A stretch of 64,000 nucleotides of DNA. It comes from Erodium maritimum (taxonomy: Eukaryota; Streptophyta; Magnoliopsida; Geraniales; Geraniaceae). The DNA lies in assembly GCA_963921825.1 (NCBI GenBank), contig OY997592.1, positions 62,826,336 through 62,890,335 of the forward strand, read 5' to 3'. Positions 1 through 11,600 of this stretch are shown here, piece after piece. The notes beneath the pieces were generated by a model. That model was not told where the DNA came from. It was given only the letters and a program-made list of their open reading frames with translations, and made no database searches. The translations under genes were made by a program, and so were the position numbers. Each line of letters begins with the position of its first letter. Position 1 is the first letter of the stretch.

Positions 1-1380
1 TGTCTCACCGAGGAAGAGGAGATGGAAGTCGTGGTGTTCTACAATCCACTGGACCCCCATATTTTGGCACGCCTCCGCTTTGGTATGGTGGGTCATCTGG
101 CTTCTCCCAATCCTCTCCGAAAGGAGGTTCTGCTGCCTATCATCACCCGTGCATGAGGCACGTTCGCCTTCTACTTTGTGTCCTAGGAGGCTCGAGTATG
201 GGTGCGACACAATGAATCATGGTGTTTCCACGAGCATCCTCAGCTGCTCGGGGAGATAACCGACCCGATGTCCTGAAACCTTCATCGTCTGAATCGTCTC
301 CAGTTATGGGTGCACGCTCGAGGGATACCAACCCTCGTTCGATTGAGGGAAACTGTGGAGATCATAAGGGAAACCTTAGGTGAGTACGTGGAAACCCCGT
401 GTGACCAATGGGGCCTTTGCTGGGGTGGCACGGTGAGGGTCCGTTTCTGGATGGATGTTCACCGGCCTCTCCGGCGAACCATGATCATGCGGTTTTTGGA
501 GTACCAGGATCTGGTACGAGTCACCCTGACGTATGCCAAACTCCCTGTTTTTTGTTTCAATTGCGACAAGATAGACCATATGGTTTGGGACTGCGAATGG
601 GAGGTGTCGTGGGTGCCCCGCTTTGATGACTCGATCATGGAGTTCAAGACTGCAAAGGTTGACCGGCCGTATGCTACGGATTGGGGACGACAAGCACTTC
701 CACCACTGTCAGGGTTTGCACCATTTAACTCGAACTCGATACCTAAGGTCGGTTCGTCTCGAGGGAAGGAGCCCCTCGTAACCCCGGACTCAATACCTAA
801 CCCGGTTCTCGGGTCCTAGATCCGACTAGGGATGGAGCCTTACCCTTAGGGCCTTGGCCAATCTTCAACGATAGGCCTCCCTGGGTGTTCAAAGATAGCC
901 CCTGGGTCTGTCCCATCTAGGAAGCTGCAGGGCCCGACAGGCTAGAAGAAGATCACAGCGGGGAGCCGCGAGAGGATCAGGTGAGGGCTGGGAAGTAGCC
1001 CCACCAGGAGGGATAATAGGAATCCATGGCTCTATGGACTTACCCCGGGAGGGGTCCTTGGGACGAGCCATCGCTCCCAGCCAACGGTCGAGTTCAAGTT
1101 CGGTAGCTCATTTGAGAAAAAAACGAGTCCTTGAAGAGCAGGGACCAAGCAACGTTTAAGTCATACTTTGAGTGGTTCTCGCTAGTTGGCACCCTTTGGA
1201 TTTTTTTCTTTCTTTTTTAAGCTTTGGTTTTAATTCCTGTTTTAGTTATATTTCTTGTTTTAGTTCTGATTGCTATAACCGATTTCTTTTGGATCGGTTT
1301 GTTGTCAAGGGATATTGGATCATTATTCCTCTACGGTTAATAATCGGTATAATGACTCTGTTTTACTATTAATGAAGTTA
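1..1380 (+). mobile_element. Decayed ORF1-only LINE copy (window edge, 5' end missing)
   Basis: The left edge starts inside a plant LINE ORF1. An acidic stretch is followed by the DUF4283 fold in pieces, then a CCHC knuckle, then a proline-rich C-terminal part, with several stops and frame changes. After the coding remnant comes a T-rich 3' region ending near 1360-1380 in a 'taatgactctgtttt..ttaatgaa' tail. A very similar tail closes the related copy at 49.6 kb. No reverse transcriptase lies between the gag-like part and the tail. The exact 3' end is uncertain because no poly(A) run remains. Confidence 0.6.
310..819 (+). pseudogene. LINE ORF1 fragment, DUF4283 C-terminal part plus CCHC zinc knuckle
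   Basis: A 169-residue open stretch from a LINE nucleic-acid-binding ORF1. Residues around 35-60 hold the typical 'VRFWMDVHRPLRR' strand that precedes the knuckle. Residues around 77-90 read CFNCDKIDHMVWDC, an intact C-x2-C-x4-H-x4-C knuckle. The upstream half of DUF4283 is visible at 15-300 but is broken by stops, so the true start is lost and 310 is only the first remaining ATG. In active LINEs this protein coats the element RNA; here it is a relic. Confidence 0.6.
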
Positions 1381-2683
1381 TTTCTTACTCTAAATAAACA
1401 TTTAAAAGTATGTTATCAAGTTTCTGTTAAAATCATTCCCCTAGTATATATGAATCTTATTTTAACAGGTTACAACAACTTACATGGATGCCACTCTACA
1501 TATTTTTCTCTAAATTGTTGCATAATCTTGAAACTACGATAATCAATGTCGAAAAGGGTCTAATGACAGCCCACTTTAAAGAGACATATTGGCCCAAGCT
1601 CTTGTTAGGTTATGGGCTTTTTCATGCCACTTGTATATCCTTATTAGTTTCACACGAGACGCAAAGCTCCGATGAGCGGTGGTGGTGCACACAAAAATCC
1701 AAAGAGCATCATGTACTTAATTGGGTTAGCCACTACCTCCACTAGGCACGCCACTTGACTGTGAGCCCATCTCCATATGCATCCATTCATAACTCTCCTC
1801 ATCTCCTCCACCATTCTTCCACGTTTCTTATCCTATCCGATATTCCCGTGTCAGTGTCGTTTCTTCCTAGAAATACGGATTAGGCAGATTAATAACAAAT
1901 GATACTAATAATTTTATTCCATATTTTCGAGAAAATAGTGTCACTTTTTCTATATCAACGAAAAGATGTGCATACATTAGATGAATGCACGTGACAAACG
2001 ATGACAACACTTTACATACTCTAGATCGAAATAGAAAACAACACAATGTAGTACGCACAAACATAATAATATATACACACCTATCTCGAAGTCGAACTTA
2101 GGACTCGTACAAAAAGTTGAATTTTGACTATTCTAGTGTCTTTTTAGGGACAAATAAATTTATTAGGTGGTGTGATTGTACAATTGCATTTAGATTTTAT
2201 TTTCTTTCATTTATTCAATTTTCAGTTTCATAAGTCATAATATTGATACTTGGAACTTGATTATTAATCGACCTTGGAGATAAGTCAACCCCAATAAAAA
2301 CCTTTTTTTTCCGACTCATCTTCATTCAGTGATTGAGTAGCGAGGTACCATCACTCACTCAACAACCATTTCTTGTTTCTACCCATATGGCAAGCCATCA
2401 TTTCAAATAATTATATTATGAGATGGTCACAGTTTGTATATGTACAAATAAACTTTCTTCTAAACAAAGTTGAGATACAACTAGTTTCGACCTAACTTGA
2501 GACTAGGGTTAACTCGATTTTCTTAATAAGAGAGGAATAAATATATAGATGAACAAAGATGGTGTGGGTTTTGGTTTAAGAACCACTCCCCACCAAACTA
2601 AAGTCAAACAAAGACAAAAGAAAAATCAATAAAAATACAAAAAAAAAATCAATATCGATCTTCATCCATAACACAAAACCAAT
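1381..2683. other. AT-rich spacer, no gene seen
   Basis: Non-coding, AT-rich sequence with short A and T runs. I see no convincing open frame, RNA gene or element end before the TRIM at 2689. Confidence 0.5.
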
Positions 2684-2688
2684 CAGAC

Positions 2689-2800
2689 TGTTGAAGTGTG
2701 AGTCACACATCGAAAGTGTGTGAATAAATTGATCATTTGATATACATTTTGATGTCTCCATCTATTAGTTCGAGCTTTTGGGTTGAATTAAGCTTTAACA
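2689..2800 (+). repeat. TRIM 5' LTR
   Basis: 112 bp, TG...CA, paired with 2925-3031. The two LTRs differ at many positions, including a ~5-bp length difference, so the insertion is old. Confidence 0.85.
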
Positions 2801-2812
2801 TAGTATCAGAGC
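2801..2812 (+). promoter_or_regulatory. TRIM primer binding site (initiator Met-tRNA type)
   Basis: TAGTATCAGAGC directly after the LTR end. The plant consensus is TGGTATCAGAGC, so there is one mismatch. Confidence 0.8.
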
Positions 2813-2924
2813 TAGTTCGACCTAACACATGTTTGTCACCACACCTTGTGGTCTCCGGTCTATATGCAGATTTCCAGTCCACTGTGGCCCACGTGTAGAT
2901 GTCAGTCCTACACGTGAGGAGAAA

Positions 2925-3031
2925 TGTTGAAGTGTGAGTCTCGAAAATATGTAGATAAATTGACTCCTTGATATATATCTTAATGCCTCCACCTATTGGT
3001 TCGAGCTTTTGGGTTGGATTAGTCTTTAACA
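2925..3031 (+). repeat. TRIM 3' LTR
   Basis: 107 bp, preceded by the purine stretch GAGGAGAAA and followed by the CAGAC target duplication. Confidence 0.85.
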
Positions 3032-3036
3032 CAGAC

Positions 3037-4002
3037 TAATGAACACTACTTTGAGGGTCCGTCTAAGACGATTCTTGTGACCTACAAACAGTACTACAAA
3101 AAAAGCATTTACGTATCAATCCTCTCTGTATAGCCTTTTATCATCTCATTCCCTTGATTTATTAACTTTTTTCTTGAAGACGATTTCAATTGATCACACA
3201 TATCATTAGAGCTCATTTCTTTTAAAATAGACAATAAGCATATGATAAATTAATTTCAAATTCCCACGTAAACAATGTGGATTTAAATCTTAATACATAC
3301 TTAATAAAAAAAAAGATGTGTAATTGAATATCAAAATACGATCATTTTCGATCATTTGTTACAAGAAGTATCTTAATAACGACCTTATTTTGTTAGGTGG
3401 ATATGTAACACGATAATAGACCAACTTAACTATTTGAAACTCAACCTGTTCTACGATTTCTGATTTCATAATTGTTATGTTGCATAGAACTGTCAAGCCC
3501 GGTCATTTTCTTAAAGAATAGTGGTTGGTTCGGCATTATTTATAAAATTTAAGAATGTCATAGAACTTTGACCTTAACACAAATAACATGAGCTTTTTAT
3601 AAACCATTTGATTTGATATATGTTGATGTCTAAGTCAAAGGTGTGAAGTTTATGTCTTTGATGGCAGTGAAAAGACATTGAATGTACAAGAAATTAAAAA
3701 AGATTAGAGAAGAAAGTGGATTTTGACCAATAATGAAGTGGGCTGATATCAATCATCAACGTAACATATGAATGATCAATTATAAAGAGGGGATAGAGAA
3801 AATAAGAAGAAGAAAAAAGGGACTCTTTTAAGTTCAATAATGGAGTGCCAAAGTTGACTGAGGAATCGTGTTTTCAAGTACCTGTCCTGTCTCATGCGTG
3901 GGCTCCACCAAACGTTGACCCATTCCTAGCCTCCAATCACATGTTACCTCTATTCTCACCTATCCATATATCACTATTTTAAGTAGTTTTCTTCATCCAT
4001 AG
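3037..4002. other. AT-rich spacer, no gene seen
   Basis: Intergenic sequence rich in A and T, with no open frame or element boundary that I can support. Confidence 0.5.
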
Positions 4003-4130
4003 TTTTTTTTAACATAATAATGGGATTTTATTAATCATAGCAATCAAAGGTAGGCCACATAGGAATGAAAAAGGGAAGGAACTAAAAAAAAACGAAACAT
4101 AAGTGTCGATATTTGAGACTAATCTTAGTC
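4003..4130 (-). mobile_element. Possible 3' tail of a minus-strand retroposon
   Basis: A T8 run at 4003-4010 followed by 'aacataataatgggattttattaa' type sequence. Read on the minus strand it is a 3' end with 'attaataaaatc' and then poly(A), like other LINE tails in the window. The body is too short or too decayed to classify. Confidence 0.3.
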
Positions 4131-4247
4131 TAAGTTGTTTTTGCGATTATGGTTTCTGACCTTTTTGTTTTTATAGCCAACGCGTTCATTGTTATTGTTG
4201 TTGTTGTTGTTTTTATCGGTCTAATTTTGTCGCCATTTATGTAGTCT

Positions 4248-5181
4248 TTGCCCTTGATGACTGTGTCTACAGCAAATCCTCCGGCTTCAAATCCTCGACG
4301 AAGGAGGAAATCGAAGCACACCATTCCCACGCCATCGTTGATGTCTACAACTCCCTTCATGTCGATCACCCATACTCCTCTTACCGCCTCGTCTTTGGTC
4401 GTGGTTCCCTTCTCCGTTGGGGCCTCTTACCCGCTGCCACTGACAGAGCTGCGTCGAGGACGCCTGACGAAACCTAGGGCGGTGGTTTCAACCCCACGTA
4501 CCTCACCGCTTCCCACGGCTCCACCATCCACGACTGTTGCTGATCTCTCAGTTCACCGTCCCCGATACTCCATCGATTTCCCTCTTTCCGCCGCTTCCAC
4601 GGGACCCAGCAAAAAGAAAGGCACCGATGATGGACTCAGTCGTTGATGCTCCTCGGGAGGCACTGGTAGAGGCCCTCCCTCAAACTACACCAAAGGCTCT
4701 AGGTCTAGGATGCTGTCTCCCTAATTGGGACATAATTCCTTTGATTCCGGCATGCCTTACTGTCCTGCAAGGCATGGCTCGTGGCCGGACGACTCCCATG
4801 TCGCTGGAAGAACCTCCTTCTCCTTCTACTATAGATGACCTGGATCTACAGACCTCACTATTAGCTCTCCAAGATAGTGTCTCTTCGTGTTCCATTGAGG
4901 ACGAAGAGGAAGTCGAGTTAGTTGTCCCTTATTCTCCGGATAAATCTGTAGTTATCGCCCGACAGCAGTGGGGAATGGTGGGGCAACTGTGGTCAGACAA
5001 GGCACCGCGGAAGGAGACGCTCCTACAAATCATCACCACCGCTTGGGGCCGAGCGGCGGATGAATTGGTCGTCAAGAACTGGGCCCGAATCTATTCGGGT
5101 TATATTTCCAGACGGAGGAGACTAGGGCTTGGGTTAGGGCCAATGAGCCCTGGTGCTTTGATGGGCGCCCACTGCTATTAG
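4248..5181 (+). pseudogene. LINE ORF1 N-terminal part with DUF4283 domain
   Basis: Two overlapping open frames (4248-4646 and 4537-5181) together cover the proline/serine-rich N-terminus and the first half of DUF4283. The second frame has the acidic lead-in 'DEEEVELVVPYSPD', then helix-strand sequence ending 'LLQIITTAWG...DELVVKNW', which is the usual DUF4283 pattern. The frame change near 4600 shows an indel. The remaining half of the domain and a knuckle (CYNCGHMRHTVQDF, last Cys lost) lie at 5195-5525 in broken frames. Confidence 0.6.
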
Positions 5182-5947
5182 GAGACCTCAGCACTTGTGC
5201 TCGGGATCCCCCCGTGTTGGACCGCATTCAGTTATGCGTTCACGTTCGAGGCCTGCCCCTTGGTACGAACAAAGGCGACGGGCCAAACAATTAGGGATAC
5301 CATGGGGGCCTGTGTGGACGTGTTGGGAAATCAATGGGACATGTGCTGGGGAGGTACAATACGGATACGATAATGGCATCTCATTGACCGACCTCTCAAA
5401 CGGGGTCTGATGCTTCGATTTAGGGATTTCCCGGACCTTGTCAGGGTCGAGCTCACTTATTCTAAGCTCCCAAGTTTTTGCTACAATTGTGGGCACATGC
5501 GACATACCGTGCAGGATTTCTAGCTGGATGTCTGAGGTGATCTAAAGTTTGGAACCTCTCTCTTGGGGTACCAGAAGAGCAAGTAAGGTAGGCCGTACGC
5601 GACAGACTGGGAGAAGTCGAAACTGACAGTACCCCTGGCTTTGGCCGGATTTCCCAAAGCACTGTTTCTAAGGGCACCGTGTCTCTAGGGAGGGCCCCGC
5701 GGGTTTCCTCGAGCACTGTATCTAATCCTATAGGGGCTCGAGGCAATGCCCATCCCGAGGTAGTCGATCCGGGTTGGAAGAAATTGGTGCCCGACCAACT
5801 CTCTAGTAGCAGAGACACTAACATTCCAGCGCCTATTTCTAGGCGCGCTGAAGTTCCAACACCCATTTCTAAAGGGCATGAAGACATTGGATTTTCCTTT
5901 ACTGGCGGAGTCAAGCGGACTATTGTAGATGCACTCAGGGACGATCA

Positions 5948-6408
5948 TGTAAGAACCGCCCCCGGTCAACACCGGTCGAACCGGTGAAATTTGGCAAAAG
6001 TTGACTTTCCGCCGGAAAAGTCAACTAATGACCTCGGGGGTCATTCAGGACCTTTTTGGGACCCAAAAATCTTAGCCGTCGTTACGGTTAGCTTAGTTGG
6101 GTCGTTTCCTTTCAAATATGTAATTTTGCGAAAAAGTCAAATCCAGGTCAAACGGGGTCGAATTAGGGGTCTTATCGAATTAATTTATTTTGGACTGAGA
6201 TATTTTGGGTAGAGGTGGACCCCACATGGAAACATGTACATGTGTCTTGGAGTAGAAGAAAAGAGGGGGAAAAGACCCTTTGGTCCTCACTTGTGGACAA
6301 AAGAGAGAGAGAGAGAGGGGCTAAAGGACGAAAAAGACATTTACCTTTTAGGTTAAATGCCTTTTTGGAGCAAAAATCAGCCACACTTCATCACCTTGGC
6401 CGAATTTC

Positions 6409-6450
<42 letters not shown>

Positions 6451-8949
6451 AAGCCTCCATTGCTTGAAGAAGAAGAAGGTGAAGAAAAGGAACTCCTTTG
6501 GTCGATTTTCAACCCCAACCTTCTCCAAATTTACTCCATTCTCATCCCCTCTTCATTCCTAAGGTGAGTAACCGTTAAAAACCCACTTTTGATGAACTTT
6601 GGGGTAGTGGGTTTGTTAGAAATTGCATGAACTAGGCTTGGGTTTTAGGGATTTGAGGTTCTTGTTCAAATAGATGAGTTGTGGAGAAAAGTGGAGATTG
6701 ATGATGAAATTTCATTGGGTTTTGTGGTTTTGATGAAACCCACCATGGGTCTTGAAAATTTTGGAGTTGTTGAGGCTAATTTTGAGGTTTTGGAACTTAA
6801 CAATGGAGTTGTGGAGAATCTAGAGCTTGTTAGGAACTTTTTGGGAGAAAGGAGGTATTTTTTTTTCGGCGACCGGAGGTTCGCCGGAGCTCCGGCCGGT
6901 CACCGGGGGGTATAACCGGCCATGATAGGAGGAAAGTCACGGGACCGGGACCGACCACACGGTGGCGGTCTGGTCCGGCCACCCACGGTCCACGTGTGTC
7001 CGTGGGGCCCACTTGGCCGGGGGACGGGTGTGTCGTGTTCGGGTGGTCTTGGGTGACCCCCGGATTGATAATTCACACCCGGAACGAATTATGGAAGTAA
7101 TTCGTGGAAATTCGGAAATTGTGACTAAAAACTTTAATTGCGGAATTAGAACGATCGGGCATCGGAAATTGATTCCGCCAAGTGCGCTGGAACACGTGAA
7201 CTTAATTAGGATTGATAAAAACGAAAACGAGAATTCTCGGGACCCCGAGGGACGTTTTCCCGATCCTGGGTAGATTCGCCAAACCGGGCGAAATGGACCA
7301 TTCCGGGCCCATTTTGACAAGTTGAGTAATTGGGGGTTAGTTTGGGTATTTCCCTTTTTAAAACACCCTTGAATTAGTATTAATTCTCGTATTACTTTGT
7401 GATCTTAGACGTTATTCCCGAGCACGGAGGAGGAGGCTACTAGGCGATTCGTGGTTCTTCGCGTTTGGATAGCGGTTGAGGTAGGGAAAAGTAGCGAATA
7501 CCGGTTTAATTGCGGAAAGTTACTAGTATGCATATAGGTTACGAATTCTCGATATAATATAGAATCACATGTAGTATGTGAATAACTAGTGTAGTCATAT
7601 AAATATGGAACCACTTGCGGCCATGTCGTGCCGTAGGTGTGGGAATTGCTATGATGTAGTTTCACATGTGGGTCCCTGGTTGGGCTCGTAGGATTGCGTG
7701 TTGGTTGTGTTTGTTGTGATTAGTAACTTGTAATGTTTGATATGTGGTATATCCGTTGTTAAATTAAGGATCATGATATGCTATGAGAACGTGGTGAATG
7801 TTAGTGCAAATTATCGTCTTGTGATATGATCGGGTGATTGGCAGACCGATGGGGTGTGTTCGGTAAGATTTGTTCGGTATGATATGCCGGTGTGATATAT
7901 TTGGTATGATATGTTTGAGGATGGTGTTCCGTTCCGATACCTATATCGAAGGATGGTTTCGATATAGATATCTAGACTGAGGCTTCCGGTATGATATCTA
8001 TACCGTGGAGGATTCCAGTATAGGATATCTAGGCCGAGGATTGGTTCCGGTGCGATACCTGTGATGTATGTGTGTATTCCGGTACAGGATATCTAGAGCC
8101 GAGGAGGGTGTTCCAGAACAATGTTTATACCGTAGAGGATTCCGGTATAGGATACCTAGGTCGATGTTGAGTGTTCTGGCATGGTATGTGTGATGTGATT
8201 TGTACCTCGTGCTACGGGAAGATACCCGACCGATGGAGGATTCTGGTCCGCTATGTTATGATTTGTACTCCGATGCTGTGTGTTCCGGGAAGATATCTAG
8301 GCCGATGTCGAGTTCGGTACGATATGATGAGTCGGGCTATGGAAGTCGGTGCATTGCTTTGGGACACCATAGGTGTCAGTGGTTGCTAAGGATATTACTC
8401 TATGTGTTGATCTGATGTTGATTTTCTATGGTTGTTTGTGCTTGCTATGTGATTCTCTGTGATTTGAATACATTTATGTCTGAGTGCCCGTTCAGTATCG
8501 AGTTTGATTTCCGGGTTGTTCCCGAGTGGGGTCAAGTGTGGCCTTCGAGTCACTTGCTTTATTGGCCTTTGTCACAGCTTACTAGTATGCCATAATCGAA
8601 CGGGTATCCGTGGTGATGAGCAATTGCTCCCTCCCTTTACTACTTTTTTCTACTGAGCGAAAGCTCACCCCTCTTTTCTACTGTCCTACATGTTTTGATC
8701 GCGATTTGAGTTAGAGGACGTCTCGGAGCGTGGGAGCTTAGCGAGAGTCCTAGTTTGGATGGTCTAGAGACGTATTGTGCTTTCGTATTAAACTTATTAT
8801 TACTTGGTTTTCGAGCTTTGACTCTTATTACCGGGATTATCAGTTCGGAACATTAATTTTGGAGTTTCCTTTGTTTTAAATTTGCATTAATATTACTTTA
8901 TTTTAGTTCACGTCTCGAGTCCGGTCAAAACCAGATTTGGGGCGTGACA
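5948..8949 (+). mobile_element. Long LTR family copy 1 (solo LTR, 3002 bp)
   Basis: Starts TGTAAGAACCGCCCCCGG and ends TTTGGGGCGTGACA. It is flanked by a perfect 5-bp duplication GATCA (5943-5947 and 8950-8954). It encodes nothing. No terminal direct repeat, primer site or pol sequence is seen inside, so it is read as a solo LTR. It carries an (AG)18 microsatellite at 6411-6446 and a donor-like site AAG|GTGAGT at 6563/6564. Imperfect 'gatatctataccg' type repeats lie at about 7860-8340, the TGAGC-GAAA-GCTCA hairpin at 8654-8667, and a 3' splice site spoiled by one extra T ('ctacatg') near 8687. Family by inference: a Ty3/gypsy-type element with long LTRs; the clade is not certain. Confidence 0.8.
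6411..6446. repeat. (AG)18 microsatellite inside LTR copy 1
   Basis: Uninterrupted AG dinucleotide run in the GA-rich leader shared by the other copies. In copies 2, 3 and 5 the same place has shorter GAGA stretches. Confidence 0.95.
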
Positions 8950-9323
8950 GATCAGGCGAGGGCTGGTAAGCAGCCTGGCCAGGAGGAATGTTAAACACTC
9001 GAGGCCTCAAGGACCGGTTTTGGAAGGGTCACTAGTATAGGCCTTACCTCCTTTTACTGATGCAGTCATGTTCTATGGGTTGGGTCCGACTTCCAGTACC
9101 GTTTTCTCACCCCACCACTCCTTCATGCCTGGCATCTCAGTGACTGCTACTTTCGGTCTCCTTAGTATTTTCAAAACCGCCTCTGACAATTATATTTCTA
9201 AAAAGAACTACGAACAACGTGTTCTTTGTGTGTTCTTCTATAGTGATCAGGGAGTATGTTCCTTAATGCACGTCTATGCTATAATTTCCTATTAATAAAA
9301 TTGCACATTTTTAGCCAAAAAAA

Positions 9324-9980
9324 TGGAATGCTAATAAGGATGGTTGAGATATAGTTTAAATTTGTATGATTACTTTATTGTAGAATACCAAGATATGTTA
9401 AGGATAGAAGGTAAGACACGACTTTCAAACTATTGGGTGTGTGATTATAGAGTACCATGATTATTTCTTGACTCCAATTGAAAATGTTCATAATAAGAGA
9501 TTGAAGGCACCTGATGGGATAACGAGAATCTAAGGAGAACACCGGGAAATGGGAGAACCATGTTATCAAACTTACACAACCTTAACATGGCGAGGTGTGC
9601 GTCCCTAAACACACCTTATTGCTTGATGCCCCCCTCATTGACCTTAACGGGGCTGTTTGGTAGACCTCGCCTCGATGTGTTACGGAGTAGCTGTTTTCTT
9701 AGTCAGAGTGGGAGCGTCCAAGCTCTTCTTCTTCTAAGCTGGAAGAGGCTAGAATTCTTTCATCTGGGAGGCTGAAATTGATAATCGCCTTCTTGGGCTG
9801 GCTGGCGGGCGGGGCAGGGGTTGTGGCATCTGAGGCTTGCAAATTTCTGGTGCCAAACAGAAATGGCTCTTGGTTGGGAAAGAGGTTCAATAACGCACAT
9901 GCCTCGTTAGGTTTTGTTCTCAGGGCCCCGGGGGAGGGCGGGTTGGAATGAGTGGACGTGGGATTCCGGCTCTAGGGGAG
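9324..9980. other. Unassigned sequence between two LINE remnants
   Basis: No gene supported. The right half (from about 9700) has LINE ORF1-like proline-rich composition on the minus strand and may belong to the next remnant. Confidence 0.4.
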
Positions 9981-9988
9981 CTAAAGTA

Positions 9989-10378
9989 TTACGGTGATGC
10001 ATTGGGTAGAAAGTCTTGTATCAAACTTTGAGTTGGTGGGGCCAACGGGGCGAATCCTGGTGGGACGGAGGACCTCGCCGCTAGGGGAGCTAAAGTATTA
10101 GGTGCATTCCTTGGCAGGAACCCATGTATGTCCATATTTTTGTTCGATATTGGTTCCGACCAATCCCTACGAATCATGGTTCGAATGTTGGGTCGGTTCG
10201 GTGCCATGAGAGACAAGTCAAAGCGTTGGAGCACTTCAAGGTTTGCAGGATCCCTCCGAAGGAATCCTGCTCCTTGATGACTTATACACGTAGAGTGGAA
10301 GCAGAAGTCTGAGAGTCTGGCGTTTAAGAGTCGAACACGAGTTGGTGTCTGATGTCCTAAAACAAGTATCAGGGTCAT
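9989..10378 (-). pseudogene. LINE ORF1 fragment, decayed knuckle and C-terminal tail
   Basis: An open stretch of 129 residues. The segment 'FCFHSTCISHQGAGF' sits where other copies have CFNC...H...C, so the CCHC knuckle has lost ligands. A Pro/Ala-rich tail follows. Relic only. Confidence 0.4.
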
Positions 10379-10669
10379 TTGTCAAAGGGGTGTGACCAAG
10401 AATTTTCAAAAACAGACGCTCAAAGTGCCTCCCACACCAGTCCGACCTCATTTATTCAGATATCCATAAATCCCCCACAAGGCCTCTCCCACATGGAATC
10501 CCATTTTCGTTGTAAGGCCATCCCAGGGGAGATCGGACACTACCGCCCACTTTTGGAGTCTCGAGAATGGTTGGGTGGCTGGAATGACTCCGAGTCAAAG
10601 GTCTTCTAGTATCAATAATTCATGCTTTAAAGACCAAGGTTCGCTACGTCTGATACTATCCTTGTTCTC

Positions 10670-10936
10670 TTAGGAGGTGAAGTATAACCCCAAGATTCCC
10701 CACCCGAGGTCCTTGATGACGAGGCCCTCGTGGTGCCAAAATTTTGTCATGACTCTTTCCATGGAGTCCCGATCACAATGGTGTGATGCGAAGAGTCTGT
10801 CTGCCAGTCTAAATGTCGTATGGTCACGAGTACGGGCCGCGACCAAATCCCTTAGGATGTAGATAACCTTGTCTTCCTCTTCGTCCATTTTGAGGACGTC
10901 AAATCTCTCTTGGAAGGTCAAGAGAGTTTCTATCAA
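10670..10936 (-). pseudogene. LINE ORF1 fragment, DUF4283 first half
   Basis: 88 residues with the acidic lead-in 'MDEEEDKVIYILRD', a central basic part and the closing 'HHEGLVIKDLGWGILGLYF'. This corresponds to 'DELVVKNWARIYSGY' in the copy at 4.5 kb and 'DGLMIKDIGPRVFGFYF' in the copy at 48.4 kb. The second half of the domain is in another frame. Confidence 0.55.
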
Positions 10937-11600
10937 GGGGTAGGTCTCCTCGCTTCATCACGAGGGTCGGCCCGGGTGGGGTTTCCCGTGGGATGGTTTG
11001 GGACCTTCTTCGGGCGTTGGTGCAGTCCACCCAATTTGATTGTGGCATCGGGGATACTGTCTCACAACTATGTTTTGTCCCCAGCCAATAGTATGTCCAT
11101 AGGAACGGGGAGCATGGCGGAATCAAGGGAGGCCGTTGATTCCATTTGGTTGTGGGGGAATGGTGGGAGCAGGGCAGTAGGCGTTTCCCTTAGAAGTACG
11201 ATCATCGTGTGTCTAGTCAGGCCCGTTGAATCAAATAGCTCTTCAAGGATCGGGTCTGGGTCAGTCCCTTGTGTAGATGGTCGTCCTAGTCGTAGTTTGT
11301 GGGAGGCACATGCTGAAGGAGTCGTTCGTTGCATTTTCCTCCGAGGTCGCACGATAACCTCGTGGCTAGGCACTAGGGGCATATACCGAGGCGGCACCAT
11401 GGGCAGATTCGCATAGGGATAACATTTTTCTTGATGTAGGAGGGCACATGGGTGGGAGGTGGTGTGACTGAGGTCTCGGGACAAGTAGAGGGGTGAGAGC
11501 TATTAGAGAAGATCGGGAGGTGTGGATTGGTGGGTCAAACAACGCTGGCAAGAGGAAGGTTTTAGGGCGTCTAGCGGAGGAACTGCAAAAAGAGGATTAG

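Larger units (their letters stand above)
2689..3031 (+). mobile_element. Complete TRIM (terminal-repeat retrotransposon in miniature)
   Basis: A 343-bp element with two LTRs of 112 bp (2689-2800) and 107 bp (2925-3031). Both begin TGTTGAAGTGTGAGTC and end in TTTAACA. The first LTR is followed at once by TAGTATCAGAGC (2801-2812), one mismatch from the plant initiator Met-tRNA primer site. A purine stretch GAGGAGAAA precedes the second LTR. The 5-bp target duplication CAGAC is perfect (2684-2688 and 3032-3036). The internal part of about 124 bp encodes nothing. Mobilisation would need an autonomous LTR retrotransposon in trans. Confidence 0.9.
4140..9323 (+). mobile_element. ORF1-only LINE copy, split by long LTR copy 1
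   Basis: A LINE-like element with gag-like ORF1 (4248-5590, several frames), a linker to 5947, a long LTR insertion (5948-8949), and then its own 3' region from 8955. The tail reads 'ctattaataaaattgcac' and ends in A7 at 9317-9323. Without the LTR it is about 2.2 kb and contains no reverse transcriptase. The join across the LTR is supported by the GATCA duplication and by 'gatcaggcgagggctgg' after the LTR, which matches the equivalent region 'gatcaggtgagggctgg' of the copy at 975. The 5' end is approximate and I did not find its target duplication. Confidence 0.6.
9981..11600 (-). mobile_element. ORF1-only LINE remnant on the minus strand
   Basis: Read leftward from about 11600, the order is a Ser/Pro-rich N-terminus, DUF4283 first half (10670-10936), second half in broken frames, a decayed knuckle and a C-terminal tail (9989-10378). 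This is the same order as in the other ORF1 copies. No reverse transcriptase follows. Boundaries are approximate. Confidence 0.5.

Noticed and set aside
4000-9323. Target duplication for the LINE at 4.1-9.3 kb
   Set aside because: The 'tggaatgc' sequence after the A7 tail has no convincing match upstream; only a weak 'aggaatga' near 4060.
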